64,000 bases of DNA from Gammaproteobacteria bacterium (GTDB lineage Bacteria > Pseudomonadota > Gammaproteobacteria > UBA4575). The notes beneath the pieces are model-generated. The model was not told the DNA's origin. It made no database searches and was given only the letters and a program-made list of their open reading frames with translations. A program made the translations under genes and the position numbers. This document shows, in pieces, positions 11,696 through 20,353 of the stretch. The stretch lies in contig JANQOB010000009.1 of the NCBI GenBank assembly GCA_028279275.1, positions 1-64,000 on the forward strand, given 5' to 3'. How positions within the stretch are numbered: position 1 is the stretch's first letter; the number at the start of each line of letters is the position of its first letter.

Positions 11696-12874
11696 ATGAA
11701 AGTGTTAAGCATGGCGGATCTTGATCTCACGAATCAGCGCGTGCTGATTCGTGAAGATTTAAATGTACCTGTAAATGATGGCCGAGTAACGAGTGCCAAA
11801 CGCATTCAAGCAGCATTACCAACGATTAAACTTGCCCAAAATAATGGTGCAAAAGTCATATTGATGTCGCATCGAGGCCGTCCTACAGAAGGAGAATATA
11901 ATCAAGAACATTCACTCCAGCCGATAGCTGATTATTTATCGAATGAATGCAATTTAAATGTTCGTTTAGAAAAACAATGGCTTTCAGGTATAGATTTTAA
12001 TGCTGATGAAATAGTGCTTTGTGAAAATGTGCGGTTTCAAGTTGGAGAGAAAAAAAACGATGACCAATTGGCTAAGCGAATGGCGAGCCTTTGCGATATA
12101 TTTGTAATGGATGCATTCGGAACGGCTCATCGCGCCCAGGCTTCGACTCATGGAGTCGCAAAATATGCGCCGATTGCTTGTGCGGGACCATTATTAAAAA
12201 AAGAGCTCGACTCATTAGAACAAGCGCTTTCCAATCCAAAGCGCCCGATGGCAGCTATCGTTGGTGGTTCAAAAGTTTCGACAAAATTAACCGTGCTAGA
12301 AACTTTATTGGATAAAGTAGATCAACTAATCGTGGGTGGTGGTATTCTAAATACTTTTTTAGCAGCAACAGGTAAACCAGTTGGAAAATCGCTGTATGAA
12401 GATGATTTAGTGGCTACTGCCAAATCTTTGCTTGCGAAAGCGCAAGACAAAAACACACGTCTCCCAATGCCAACTGATGTCGTATGTTCGAAAGAATTTT
12501 CACAAACAGCAACAGCTGAAATAAAAAATGTTGACGATGTACTAGATGATGACATGATTTTGGATATTGGGCCGCAATCATCTCAACAGTTGGCTACTTT
12601 AATGCAAGATGCCGGTACAATTGTATGGAACGGACCTGTTGGTGTTTTCGAATTTGATGCATTTTCTAAAGGAACGGAAGTGATGGCTAAAGCAATCGCA
12701 GCTAGTAGCGCATTTTCAATTGCGGGCGGGGGAGACACCTTAGCTGCAGTAGATAAATTTGGTTTAGAAACTCAAATTTCTTATATTTCTACAGGCGGTG
12801 GTGCTTTCCTTGAGTATTTAGAGGGAAAAAAACTACCCGCTGTTGAAATTCTCGAACAACGAGCAAATAAATAA
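11696..12874 (+). CDS. pgk: Phosphoglycerate kinase
   Basis: 392 residues, normal for bacterial Pgk. It transfers the acyl phosphate of 1,3-bisphosphoglycerate to ADP. Recognised by [11 protein letters not shown], the substrate segment [21 protein letters not shown] in the hinge region, and the nucleotide-binding GGGDTLAAV close to the C-terminus. The ATG follows gap by 50 bases with no strong ribosome-binding site. Its stop codon directly abuts the pyk start, so translation of the two is probably coupled. Confidence 0.97.
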   Translation: MKVLSMADLDLTNQRVLIREDLNVPVNDGRVTSAKRIQAALPTIKLAQNNGAKVILMSHRGRPTEGEYNQEHSLQPIADYLSNECNLNVRLEKQWLSGIDFNADEIVLCENVRFQVGEKKNDDQLAKRMASLCDIFVMDAFGTAHRAQASTHGVAKYAPIACAGPLLKKELDSLEQALSNPKRPMAAIVGGSKVSTKLTVLETLLDKVDQLIVGGGILNTFLAATGKPVGKSLYEDDLVATAKSLLAKAQDKNTRLPMPTDVVCSKEFSQTATAEIKNVDDVLDDDMILDIGPQSSQQLATLMQDAGTIVWNGPVGVFEFDAFSKGTEVMAKAIAASSAFSIAGGGDTLAAVDKFGLETQISYISTGGGAFLEYLEGKKLPAVEILEQRANK

Positions 12875-14353
12875 ATGAGTCTAATAACAGAAATACGCCA
12901 ACGCAAAGCGATTCTGCGACATACAAAGATTATCGCAACCTTAGGTCCTGCTACGGACAGTGAAAAAGTAATGGGTCAGTTAATTGATGCAGGGATTGAT
13001 TTGGTTCGTCTCAACTTTTCTCATGGTTCACATGAGGAGCATGCTTGGAGAATAAAAACAATACGCAAGCTTAGTAGAGAAAAAAATTATGAAGTTGGTG
13101 TATTGGGTGATTTGCAGGGAGCAAAAATCAGAATTGGTCTTTTTAAAGATAAAAAAATTAATTTGGAGAATGGAGAAAATTTTTGTGTTGATACTGAATT
13201 ATCTTTGGAAGAGGGTGATCAAGAAAAAGTTGGTACAACCTATAAAGGTTTAGCAGGAGACGTCAATACTGATGATATTTTACTTATTGATGATGGGCGT
13301 ATTGTTTTACGTGTGCTCAACGTCGATGGGAGTAAAATAAATTGTGAGGTTGTCATGGGGGGCGAACTTACTAGCAACAAAGGAATCAATCGCAAGGGTG
13401 GAGGATTATCAGCACCGGCACTTACTGAAAAAGATCGTGAAGATATTCTGCATGCAGTTAATTTTGATGTTGACTACATTGCAATTTCTTTTCCAAGAGA
13501 TGCGGACGATATTAAATTAGCGAAGCAAATTTTTACCGATGCGGGTGGCAAGGCCGGGATTATTGCCAAAATCGAACGTTTTGAAGCATTAGAATCCATT
13601 GATGAAATCTTAGATGAATGTGATGCAATCATGATTGGTCGCGGGGACTTAGGAGTCGAGATTGGAGACGCAGAGGTCCCGGGTGTGCAAAAAACCTTGA
13701 TTGACATGGCGCACGAAAAAAATCGTATTGCCATTACGGCCACACAAATGATGGAGTCGATGACGTATAGCCCAATTCCCACACGTGCTGAAGTATCTGA
13801 TGTAGCAAATGCAGTTTTAGACGGTACAGATGCAGTAATGCTTTCAGGTGAAACGGCAGTGGGCAAGTACCCTGCTGAAACCGTTAGAGCTATGAGCCGC
13901 ACTTGCTTGGCATCGGAACGCCGTGCATTAAAAAAGAACTCAGATGAACGCGTAGATACACTATTTGAAAGAGTGGATGAGGCGATTGCTATGTCAGCAA
14001 TGTACACCGCTAATCACTTGAATGTGGCAGCTATTGCAGCACTAACAGAATCTGGATCCACTGCATTGTGGATGTCGCGCGTGAATTCTGCGATACCTAT
14101 TTACGCACTTTCCCGTATTGAAAAAACCTTGCGTAGAGTAACTTTATATAAAGGTGTATATCCAGCTAGTCTTGAGCTAATGGGGCGCACTCATGCGGAA
14201 GTGAACAAAGAGGCCATTGATGTGCTATTGAAGTGTGCAGTAGTACAGGAGAATGACTTGGTGATAATTACCAAAGGTGATCTCGTGGGTGTTGATGGCG
14301 GCACGAATGCATTAAAAATTGTTCGAGTTGGTCACTTAATTGATCCACAATAG
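12875..14353 (+). CDS. pyk: Pyruvate kinase
   Basis: 492 residues. It makes pyruvate and ATP from phosphoenolpyruvate and ADP. Motifs are TKIIATLGPAT near the N-terminus, RLNFSHGSHEEH, IAKIERFEAL with the catalytic Lys region, GRGDLGVEIG, TATQMMESM and SGETAVGKYPAETV. A C-terminal regulatory domain is present (to about 490). The start ATG immediately follows the pgk TAA. A short N-terminal extension of about 14 residues precedes the conserved core. No own ribosome-binding site is evident. Confidence 0.97.
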   Translation: MSLITEIRQRKAILRHTKIIATLGPATDSEKVMGQLIDAGIDLVRLNFSHGSHEEHAWRIKTIRKLSREKNYEVGVLGDLQGAKIRIGLFKDKKINLENGENFCVDTELSLEEGDQEKVGTTYKGLAGDVNTDDILLIDDGRIVLRVLNVDGSKINCEVVMGGELTSNKGINRKGGGLSAPALTEKDREDILHAVNFDVDYIAISFPRDADDIKLAKQIFTDAGGKAGIIAKIERFEALESIDEILDECDAIMIGRGDLGVEIGDAEVPGVQKTLIDMAHEKNRIAITATQMMESMTYSPIPTRAEVSDVANAVLDGTDAVMLSGETAVGKYPAETVRAMSRTCLASERRALKKNSDERVDTLFERVDEAIAMSAMYTANHLNVAAIAALTESGSTALWMSRVNSAIPIYALSRIEKTLRRVTLYKGVYPASLELMGRTHAEVNKEAIDVLLKCAVVQENDLVIITKGDLVGVDGGTNALKIVRVGHLIDPQ

Positions 14354-14423
14354 TTGGTAAAATCACCCTAAATAAATTTTGTATTACTAAAGATAAAATA
14401 GAGGCCTCATTAGGAGAATAAGT

Positions 14424-15449
14424 ATGAATGTTCAAGAATTAAATAAAATTGCCTGTGCAATGGTTGCGCCAGGCCGCGGCATTTTAGCCATGGATGAAAG
14501 TCATCCTACCTGCAATGGACGTTTTGAAAAATTAGGCATCGCGACTACAGAAGAAATGCGTCAGGCCTACCGTGATATGTTAGTGACTGCTCCTGGTTTA
14601 TCAGATTATATCGGCGGTGCTATTTTATTTGACGAAACAATTCGTCAAAAAACATTAGACGGCACACCATTTGCGGAATACTTGAGTAAAAATGGCATCA
14701 TTCCTGGTATCAAGGTAGATGCCGGTGCGAAAGCATTAGCGGGCCATGAAACTGAAAAAGTTACAGAAGGTTTAGATGGCTTGCGTGATCGCTTTGCAGA
14801 ATATTATGAATTAGGTGCGCGTTTTTCTAAATGGCGTGCAGTGATCACGATTGGTGAAAAAATTCCAAGTTGGGCATGTATAGAAGCTAACGCGCATGCG
14901 CTAGCACGTTATGCAATGTTAAGCCAGGAAGCGGGTATCGTACCGATTGTAGAACCTGAAGTGCTTATGAATGGTGAACACAGCATTGAACGTTGTTATG
15001 AAGTTACCGAGTTAACCCAACGCATCACTTTCCAACATCTTAAGAATCAAGGTATTGCACTAGAAGGTATGATTCTAAAACCATCTATGGTGATTTCCGG
15101 TGACACAAATAACAACAGAGCAGATGTTCAAACTGTAGCTGAGCAAACAATTAAATGCTTACTTGCTTCAGTGCCTGCTGCAGTACCCGGCATTGCTTTT
15201 TTGTCAGGTGGCCAATCTGATGAAGAAGCGAGTGCACATTTAAATGCTATGAATGCATTGGGCATCGATTTACCTTGGGCCTTAACCTTTTCTTATGGTC
15301 GAGCTTTGCAGCAAACTGCTATGAAAACCTGGAAAGGTGAGACTGCAAATGTTGAAGCTGCACAAAATGCCTTGTTATGGAGGGCCAAATGTAATGGTTC
15401 CGCGGCATTAGGCAAGTATTCTGAAGCCATGGAAAAACAAGCCGCTTAA
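14424..15449 (+). CDS. fba: Class I fructose-bisphosphate aldolase
   Basis: 341 residues of the eukaryote-like class I (Schiff-base) aldolase family, not the zinc class II enzyme common in bacteria. It cleaves or forms fructose-1,6-bisphosphate. Motifs are ILAMDES near residue 20, DETIRQ, PGIKVDAG, RFSKWRAV, the Schiff-base Lys219 in GMILKPSMV, and FLSGGQSDEEA. AGGAG lies 9 bases before the ATG. It ends the glycolytic/gluconeogenic cluster. No phosphofructokinase or fructose bisphosphatase lies in the window, so the direction of flux cannot be read from here. Confidence 0.96.
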   Translation: MNVQELNKIACAMVAPGRGILAMDESHPTCNGRFEKLGIATTEEMRQAYRDMLVTAPGLSDYIGGAILFDETIRQKTLDGTPFAEYLSKNGIIPGIKVDAGAKALAGHETEKVTEGLDGLRDRFAEYYELGARFSKWRAVITIGEKIPSWACIEANAHALARYAMLSQEAGIVPIVEPEVLMNGEHSIERCYEVTELTQRITFQHLKNQGIALEGMILKPSMVISGDTNNNRADVQTVAEQTIKCLLASVPAAVPGIAFLSGGQSDEEASAHLNAMNALGIDLPWALTFSYGRALQQTAMKTWKGETANVEAAQNALLWRAKCNGSAALGKYSEAMEKQAA

Positions 15450-15466
15450 ATCTTGCTATAAAGTTA

Positions 15467-15491
15467 TGTAGGGAAAGAAATTTTCCCTACA
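15467..15491 (+). terminator. Hairpin after the aldolase gene
   Basis: A perfect 10-base-pair inverted repeat (arm TGTAGGGAAA, loop GAAAT) starts 17 bases after the fba stop. It is followed by AAAAATTCC rather than a T-run, so if it terminates transcription it is not a classical intrinsic terminator. Confidence 0.4.
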
Positions 15492-15560
15492 AAAATTCCA
15501 AATTCCTCTCTGGTTGTTTAGAAAAGTAACGACTAAATACCGTACAAATTGATAGCCATG

Positions 15561-15577
15561 CGCACTCTATTAGTGCA
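15561..15577 (+). promoter_or_regulatory. NtrC-like binding site upstream of glnK
   Basis: The sequence CGCACT, five bases, AGTGCA matches the dyad GCAC-N7-GTGC of known NtrC sites, such as those before E. coli glnA. It lies about 150 bases before glnK, a usual distance for an NtrC enhancer. It sits inside a larger palindromic region (GCCATGCG at 15555, CGCATGGC at 15580). The 13-mer TAGTGCATTCGCA occurs at 15571 and again at 15602. I could not find a sigma-54 promoter with exact GG-N10-GC spacing downstream. Confidence 0.45.
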
Positions 15578-15666
15578 TTCGCATGGCGCCAGTATCTACA
15601 ATAGTGCATTCGCACTATAATTTAATTATAGTGATGAGGCATAAAGAGGCTAGCAATATAGCCTAA

Positions 15667-16062
<396 letters not shown>

Positions 16063-16100
16063 AAGAATAAAAAATAAAAGAATTTATAAAGGGAAACAGA

Positions 16101-17423
16101 ATGAGTTTATTTAAACAAATATTAGATAAAGGCTTTGTTATGAGTAAACGAGTATTGTCACTTTACTTACTTCTAATGATAGCTATACCTGGGATTGCAC
16201 TTGCGGAGGATGTTCTTGATACAGGAGATACATCGTGGTTACTTACATCCACTGCACTTGTTTTGTTTATGACCATACCAGGTCTATCACTTTTTTATGC
16301 TGGTTTGGTGCGTAGTAAAAATGTCCTCTCTGTTTTGATGCAATGTTTCAGTATTACCTGCTTAGCATCAATTGTATGGCTAGTGTTTGGATACAGTCTT
16401 GCATTTGGTGAAGGAAATAGTTTGGTTGGAGATTTTTCTAACTTATTTTTAAAAGAGGTTACTCGTGATGCTTTAAATGGCACGATTCCTGAAAGTGTAT
16501 TTGTAATGTTTCAGATGACTTTTGCCATTATTACACCTGCGCTCGTAGTGGGTGGATTTGCAGAACGCATGAAATTTTCATCCATGATGTGGTTTTCACT
16601 GTTATGGCTCGTAGTCGTTTATTTCCCGGTGTGTCATTGGGTATGGGGCGGTGGCTGGTTAGCAGAAAAAGGAGTGCTTGATTTTGCAGGTGGATTAGTT
16701 GTGCATTTAACTGCTGGAGCTGGAGCAATTGTTGCCGCAATGGTATTAGGAACTCGTAAAGGATTTCCAAGAATTGCCATGCCGCCACACAATTTAACCA
16801 TGTCAGTAACCGGTGCCGGCATGTTGTGGGTCGGTTGGTTTGGGTTTAATGCTGGAAGTGCAGTGGCTGCTAGTGGAGATGCAGGTATGGCCATGTTAGT
16901 CACACACATTAGTGCAGCAACAGCATCATTAGTTTGGATGTTTGCCGAATGGGTAAAATATGGCAAACCTAGTGTGTTAGGCATTGTGACAGGTATGGTT
17001 GCCGGTCTTGGCACGATTACTCCGGCCTCAGGTTTTGTGGGTCCAATAGGTGCACTCATAATTGGTGCTTCAGCGGGTCTCATTTGTTTCACTGCAACTA
17101 ACTTCTTAAAACGTGTACTCAAAATTGATGATTCGTTAGATGTTTTTCCTGTACATGGTGTCGGGGGAATTTTAGGAACCATTCTCGCCGGTGTATTTGT
17201 TGCTGAACAATTTGGTGGGGCAGGTCTTGCAGAAGGCATGACTATTGGGTCTCAAGTGGGTGTGCAAGTCATAGGCGTAGTGGCTGTTCTAGTTTGGACA
17301 GTTGTTGCAACCTTTATTATTTTACAAGTTGTTAAGTTACTTGTTGGTTTACGAGTCGACGAACAACAAGAAACTGAAGGGCTGGATATCACTCAGCACG
17401 AAGAGACGGGATATAATATGTGA
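16101..17423 (+). CDS. amtB: Ammonium transporter
   Basis: 440 residues with a signal-like N-terminus and about 11 membrane segments, typical of Amt proteins. It conducts ammonium/ammonia into the cytoplasm and is gated by GlnK. The twin pore histidines are His202 (VVHLTAG) and His352 (PVHGVGG). GGGWLAEKGVLDFAGG and WVGWFGFNAGS are family signatures. A second ATG at 16140, also preceded by AAAGG, would give the more usual N-terminus (MSKRVLSLYLLLM). I keep the upstream start because of its AAGGGAA site. The gene is followed at once by an unusual hairpin array. Confidence 0.95.
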   Translation: MSLFKQILDKGFVMSKRVLSLYLLLMIAIPGIALAEDVLDTGDTSWLLTSTALVLFMTIPGLSLFYAGLVRSKNVLSVLMQCFSITCLASIVWLVFGYSLAFGEGNSLVGDFSNLFLKEVTRDALNGTIPESVFVMFQMTFAIITPALVVGGFAERMKFSSMMWFSLLWLVVVYFPVCHWVWGGGWLAEKGVLDFAGGLVVHLTAGAGAIVAAMVLGTRKGFPRIAMPPHNLTMSVTGAGMLWVGWFGFNAGSAVAASGDAGMAMLVTHISAATASLVWMFAEWVKYGKPSVLGIVTGMVAGLGTITPASGFVGPIGALIIGASAGLICFTATNFLKRVLKIDDSLDVFPVHGVGGILGTILAGVFVAEQFGGAGLAEGMTIGSQVGVQVIGVVAVLVWTVVATFIILQVVKLLVGLRVDEQQETEGLDITQHEETGYNM

Positions 17424-17467
17424 GCATAGGAATATGCGAATAAGAGTAGCAACAGGGATGTTGCTAC
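17424..17467 (+). repeat. Double GGA-loop hairpin directly after the amtB stop
   Basis: The first base after the stop begins a hairpin with stem GCATA/TATGC and loop GGAA. After the linker GAATAAGA comes a second hairpin with a 9-base-pair stem GTAGCAACA and loop GGGA. The second loop region, ACAGGGATGT, matches the core of the CsrA consensus (ACARGGAUGU). Related modules follow bioD (18878-18921, minus), the thioredoxin gene (29288-29327) and the SpmA/B-like gene (41206-41239, minus). Confidence 0.7.
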
Positions 17468-17532
17468 AAATTAAAGTCTGTTAGGTTCAAATCGAAAGCA
17501 GGTTGGAAAATTCAAATTAGATCTATTAAATG

Positions 17533-17603
17533 TCCGCTAACGACCGCCAAGGATGGCGGAAGTGCAGAAATTGCAGGAGCAAATTTCTGTCGACCAAAGC
17601 GGA
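17533..17603 (+). repeat. Branched palindromic repeat, long form
   Basis: An outer stem TCCGCT/AGCGGA encloses two hairpins. One is CCGCCA, loop AGGA, TGGCGG (17544-17559). The other is CAGAAATTGC, loop AGGA, GCAAATTTCTG with one bulge (17565-17589). A second, longer copy lies at 41045-41166 on the minus strand. The outer parts match the short palindrome family seen at 30447, 31734 and elsewhere. This accounts for most of the 304-base gap between amtB and ada; no gene is seen there. Confidence 0.65.
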
Positions 17604-17727
17604 TATAGCTCGTACCTGATAAGCTCCAAAATAGATAGTATTTAAAATTGCTTGTAAAGTTTTCGAATGTATCAACTGCCATTAACTCGTATAGTACCTA
17701 TCAGTTTAATTAAATTTGAGTAATTAA

Positions 17728-18765
17728 ATGCTGCTTGATAATCAAACAATGTATGACGCTTTTGTTAGAAAAGACCATTCCTTTGAAGGTGCTTTTATCA
17801 TTTGTGTCAAAACTACCGGCATATTTTGTAGACCAACCTGTACTGCCCGAAAAGCAAAAGTGGAAAATGTTGAGTTTTTTCCTACTACTAAAGAAGCGTT
17901 GGATCATGGGTATAGACCATGTCAGGTCTGTCAGCCTATGGAGTTATATGGGGAAACACCCTCATGGATTAAGAAAATATTAAATGAAGTTAAAACTTAT
18001 CCTGATATTAAATTAAATGACTATGAATTAAAGCAAAAAGGAATTGACCCTGCCAGGATTAGAAGATGGTTCAAAAAACATCATGGCATCACGTTTCATG
18101 CATATTTAAGGTCTCTAAGAATTAATCGCGCCTTTGGCCAGATAAAACACCACCATAAAGTGATTGATACTGCGCTAGACAATGGTTATGAATCATTAAG
18201 TGGGTTCAATGAAGCATTTAAAAAGGCAACAGGATTCGCACCTTCTGATTCAAAAAATGAAAATATTGTGACAATAACAAGAATATCAACACCGATAGGC
18301 CCTATGTTTGCTGGGGCAACCGAAGAAGGTATCTGCCTACTTGAATTTACAGACAGAAGGATGTTGGAAACTCAAATTAAGAGATTACGAAAATTATTAA
18401 AAGCAGAGTTTGTTCCTGGAGATAACGATCATTTCCAAGAATTAGACAAACAACTAAAAGAGTACTTTGATAAAAAGAGAAAGACATTTGATCTTCCGCT
18501 GGTAGTCCCCGGTACTAAATTTCAACAAAAAGCTTGGGATATGCTTCAGTGTATTCCGTATGGTGAAACACGCACCTATCAACAACAAGCAATCGATATA
18601 GGAAAACCTAAAGCCGTAAGAGCAGCTGCAACTGCAAATGGTGATAACAGAATATCAATTATCATTCCTTGTCACCGAGTCATTGCTAAAAGCGGTGAAT
18701 TAGCAGGTTATGGAGGAGGACTTTGGCGTAAACAATATCTTTTGGAATTAGAAAGTAATGCTTAA
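17728..18765 (+). CDS. ada: Bifunctional Ada: methylphosphotriester/O6-methylguanine-DNA methyltransferase and activator
   Basis: 345 residues (E. coli Ada has 354). The N-terminal zinc domain has Cys34, Cys38, Cys65 and Cys68 (FCRPTC and RPCQVC); by analogy one of the first pair accepts methyl groups from DNA phosphotriesters. An AraC-type helix-turn-helix region spans about residues 95-175. The C-terminal Ogt domain carries the suicide-acceptor motif IIPCHRVI with Cys315. Known Ada proteins repair alkylated DNA and, once methylated, activate alkylation-response genes. It stands alone, 304 bases after amtB and convergent with bioD, so it may regulate itself. Its ribosome-binding site is weak. 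Confidence 0.94.
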   Translation: MLLDNQTMYDAFVRKDHSFEGAFIICVKTTGIFCRPTCTARKAKVENVEFFPTTKEALDHGYRPCQVCQPMELYGETPSWIKKILNEVKTYPDIKLNDYELKQKGIDPARIRRWFKKHHGITFHAYLRSLRINRAFGQIKHHHKVIDTALDNGYESLSGFNEAFKKATGFAPSDSKNENIVTITRISTPIGPMFAGATEEGICLLEFTDRRMLETQIKRLRKLLKAEFVPGDNDHFQELDKQLKEYFDKKRKTFDLPLVVPGTKFQQKAWDMLQCIPYGETRTYQQQAIDIGKPKAVRAAATANGDNRISIIIPCHRVIAKSGELAGYGGGLWRKQYLLELESNA

Positions 18766-18829
18766 ATTAAAAAATCAAGAATTGTTTAATGGAGTCAATC
18801 TATACGGAACTTAGTTTCACATTGAATAA

Positions 18830-18849
18830 CCGCTTATGGCCTTAAGCGG
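18830..18849. terminator. Hairpin between convergent ada and bioD
   Basis: A perfect 7-base-pair stem CCGCTTA/TAAGCGG with loop TGGCCT, followed on the plus strand by the AT-rich CTATATTTAAA. It resembles the short CCGCT...AGCGG palindrome family and may serve as a terminator for ada. Confidence 0.5.
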
Positions 18850-18877
18850 CTATATTTAAAACACATAACTTTAATCT

Positions 18878-18921
18878 GAAACAACTTCCATGTTGTTACT
18901 CTTATTCGCACATCCATGTGC
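18878..18921 (-). repeat. Double GGA-loop hairpin 25 bases after the bioD stop
   Basis: Read on the minus strand: hairpin GCACAT-GG-ATGTGC, then linker GAATAAGAGT, then hairpin AACAAC, loop ATGGAA, GTTGTT. It aligns with the module after amtB. A G-C pair in the second stem there is an A-T pair here, so both sides changed together. Confidence 0.65.
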
Positions 18922-18945
18922 TGACCATCAAGCCAATGCAGATAT

Positions 18946-19623
18946 TTATCTTGCTGAGCTAATTAAGTGTTCAATGATTGGCGAATTACTTCCGATAGTT
19001 TCATTATTTGAAACCATAAAAATTGGAACATCTAAAAAACTTTGTAAGTCCTCATGATTGTTCATCGCTTTATCATGAGGTGAGTTTCTACTATTTAAGA
19101 TAATTGCGTTGAGCGTTAAGCCTCTTTGCTGAATTGCTTCCACAGTTAATAAAATATGGTTAATGCATCCTAGCTGATCGTTTGCTACGAGTAATACAGG
19201 GAGTTGCAATGTTTCTGCAAGATCAGCGTTTAAGCCATTTTCACAAAGTGGCGAATAGAAACCCCCAGCACCTTCAACCACAAGAAAGTTTTTATCAGTT
19301 ACATTAACTAGACAGGCTTGTTTAGTTTCTTTAACACTAATGGGTTTGTTCGCTAGGCGTGCTGCACGTTGTGGTGATATGGCTGGCTCAAAACGAAATG
19401 GACAAATTTCTGATAGCGGATTTTTTTTCTGAATCGCTTCATAGTAGCGATTTGCATCATCAGGATGTAATGATCCGTCGATACGTTCACAACCCGATTC
19501 GATAGGTTTGCGTGGCACAACATCAACTTCCAGATCATGTAATCGCGCTACGATTTGTGCACCAATGTAGGTTTTGCCTACATCAGTATCCGTGCCGGTA
19601 ATAAATAATCCTTTTTTTATCAC
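18946..19623 (-). CDS. bioD: Dethiobiotin synthetase
   Basis: 225 residues. It closes the ureido ring of dethiobiotin from diaminopelargonic acid, carbon dioxide and ATP, the penultimate step of biotin synthesis. The P-loop GTDTDVGKT lies at residues 10-18. RKPIESGC and VEGAGGFYSPL are further family motifs. The other bio genes are not in the window. The gene diverges from the TetR regulator, and the doubled operator lies 46-83 bases before its start, so the regulator could affect it, though this may be coincidental. Confidence 0.93.
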   Translation of the reverse strand: MIKKGLFITGTDTDVGKTYIGAQIVARLHDLEVDVVPRKPIESGCERIDGSLHPDDANRYYEAIQKKNPLSEICPFRFEPAISPQRAARLANKPISVKETKQACLVNVTDKNFLVVEGAGGFYSPLCENGLNADLAETLQLPVLLVANDQLGCINHILLTVEAIQQRGLTLNAIILNSRNSPHDKAMNNHEDLQSFLDVPIFMVSNNETIGSNSPIIEHLISSAR

Positions 19624-19661
19624 TATATTATTTATTTAAAAACAGTTACTTATTGTATTGT

Positions 19662-19706
19662 TTGACAAACATACCACCTGGTATGTATAACATACCGACC
19701 GGTATG
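19662..19706 (+). promoter_or_regulatory. Promoter with doubled TetR-type operator
   Basis: A good -35 TTGACA (19662-19667) and -10 TATAAC (19686-19691) are 18 bases apart. The spacer holds the palindrome CATACC-ACCT-GGTATG (19670-19685). A second one, CATACC-GACC-GGTATG (19691-19706), lies immediately after the -10. Their centres are 21 bases apart, two helical turns, so two dimers could bind the same face. The start codon of the TetR gene is 23 bases further on, which fits autorepression. Confidence 0.8.
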
Positions 19707-19728
19707 ATAAACAAAACACAGAATAAGA

Positions 19729-20343
19729 ATGCCATCTACAGCTAAGAATACTGAACAAGAACTCGATACTCGGCAAGTCATATTAGAAGCTGCCTACGAA
19801 GAAATTCACGTGCGTGGATTTCAAGCTGCAAGTTTGTCGAAAATTTTATCCTCTACCAATGTTACTAAAGGAGCGTTGTATCACTACTTTCCTACCAAAT
19901 TAGCACTTGGTTATGCAGTAGTCGATGAAATCCTTGCCGATCATATTCAACAACAGTGGGTGCAACCGCTGCTACAAGCAGATGATCCTATCACAACGTT
20001 TAAAAATATCATTATGCAATTAGGTGGTGAAATTACCGAAGAGGACCTTCAATGTGGATGCCCTTTAAATAATCTTGCACAAGAAATGGCACCAATTGAT
20101 GAAGGTTTTCGTTCGCGAGTTGAAGCTGTCTATCGTGCTTGGCGTAAAGGAATTGAAAAAGCACTTGTTAAAGGCCAAGAAAGTGGTTTCGTTAACAAAA
20201 ATGTAAATGTTACAAGCGTTGCAACGATGATTGTGGCCAGCCTGGAAGGTTGTATGGGTCTAGCAAAAAATTCACAAAGTAAAAAAGTATTATTCCAATG
20301 TGGACAAAGTGTAATGGATTATCTCGAAAGCTTAAGACCATAG
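19729..20343 (+). CDS. TetR-family transcriptional regulator
   Basis: 204 residues. The N-terminal helix-turn-helix domain (about 16-62) shows the usual pattern ILEAAYEEIHVRGFQAASL, then VTKGALYHYFPTKLAL. The C-terminal ligand domain contains CGCPLNNLAQEMAP, as in the YxaF/LmrA-like TetR group. Two palindromes lie in its promoter, so it probably represses itself and the exporter genes that start 10 bases downstream. The ligand is unknown but is plausibly a substrate of that exporter. Confidence 0.9.
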   Translation: MPSTAKNTEQELDTRQVILEAAYEEIHVRGFQAASLSKILSSTNVTKGALYHYFPTKLALGYAVVDEILADHIQQQWVQPLLQADDPITTFKNIIMQLGGEITEEDLQCGCPLNNLAQEMAPIDEGFRSRVEAVYRAWRKGIEKALVKGQESGFVNKNVNVTSVATMIVASLEGCMGLAKNSQSKKVLFQCGQSVMDYLESLRP

Positions 20344-20353
20344 ATACACAGTT

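Noticed and set aside
13474-14007. A 177-codon open frame antisense to pyk.
   Set aside because: The pyruvate kinase on the other strand explains the region; composition is typical of a shadow frame.
15649-15660. The 12-mer GCTAGCAATATA also occurs near 63527.
   Set aside because: A single AT-rich 12-base match is expected by chance in 64 kb, and there is no similarity around it.
15636-15662. GG...GC pairs resembling a sigma-54 promoter before glnK.
   Set aside because: The spacings are 9 and 11 bases, not the required 10, and the flanking consensus is poor.
16634-17239. A 201-codon open frame on the minus strand across amtB.
   Set aside because: It lies fully inside amtB in antisense, has Pro/Ala/Thr-rich composition from the complementary strand and no recognisable domain.
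17476-17505. GGTTCAAATCG after amtB recalls a tRNA T-arm.
   Set aside because: No acceptor, D or anticodon arms can be built around it.
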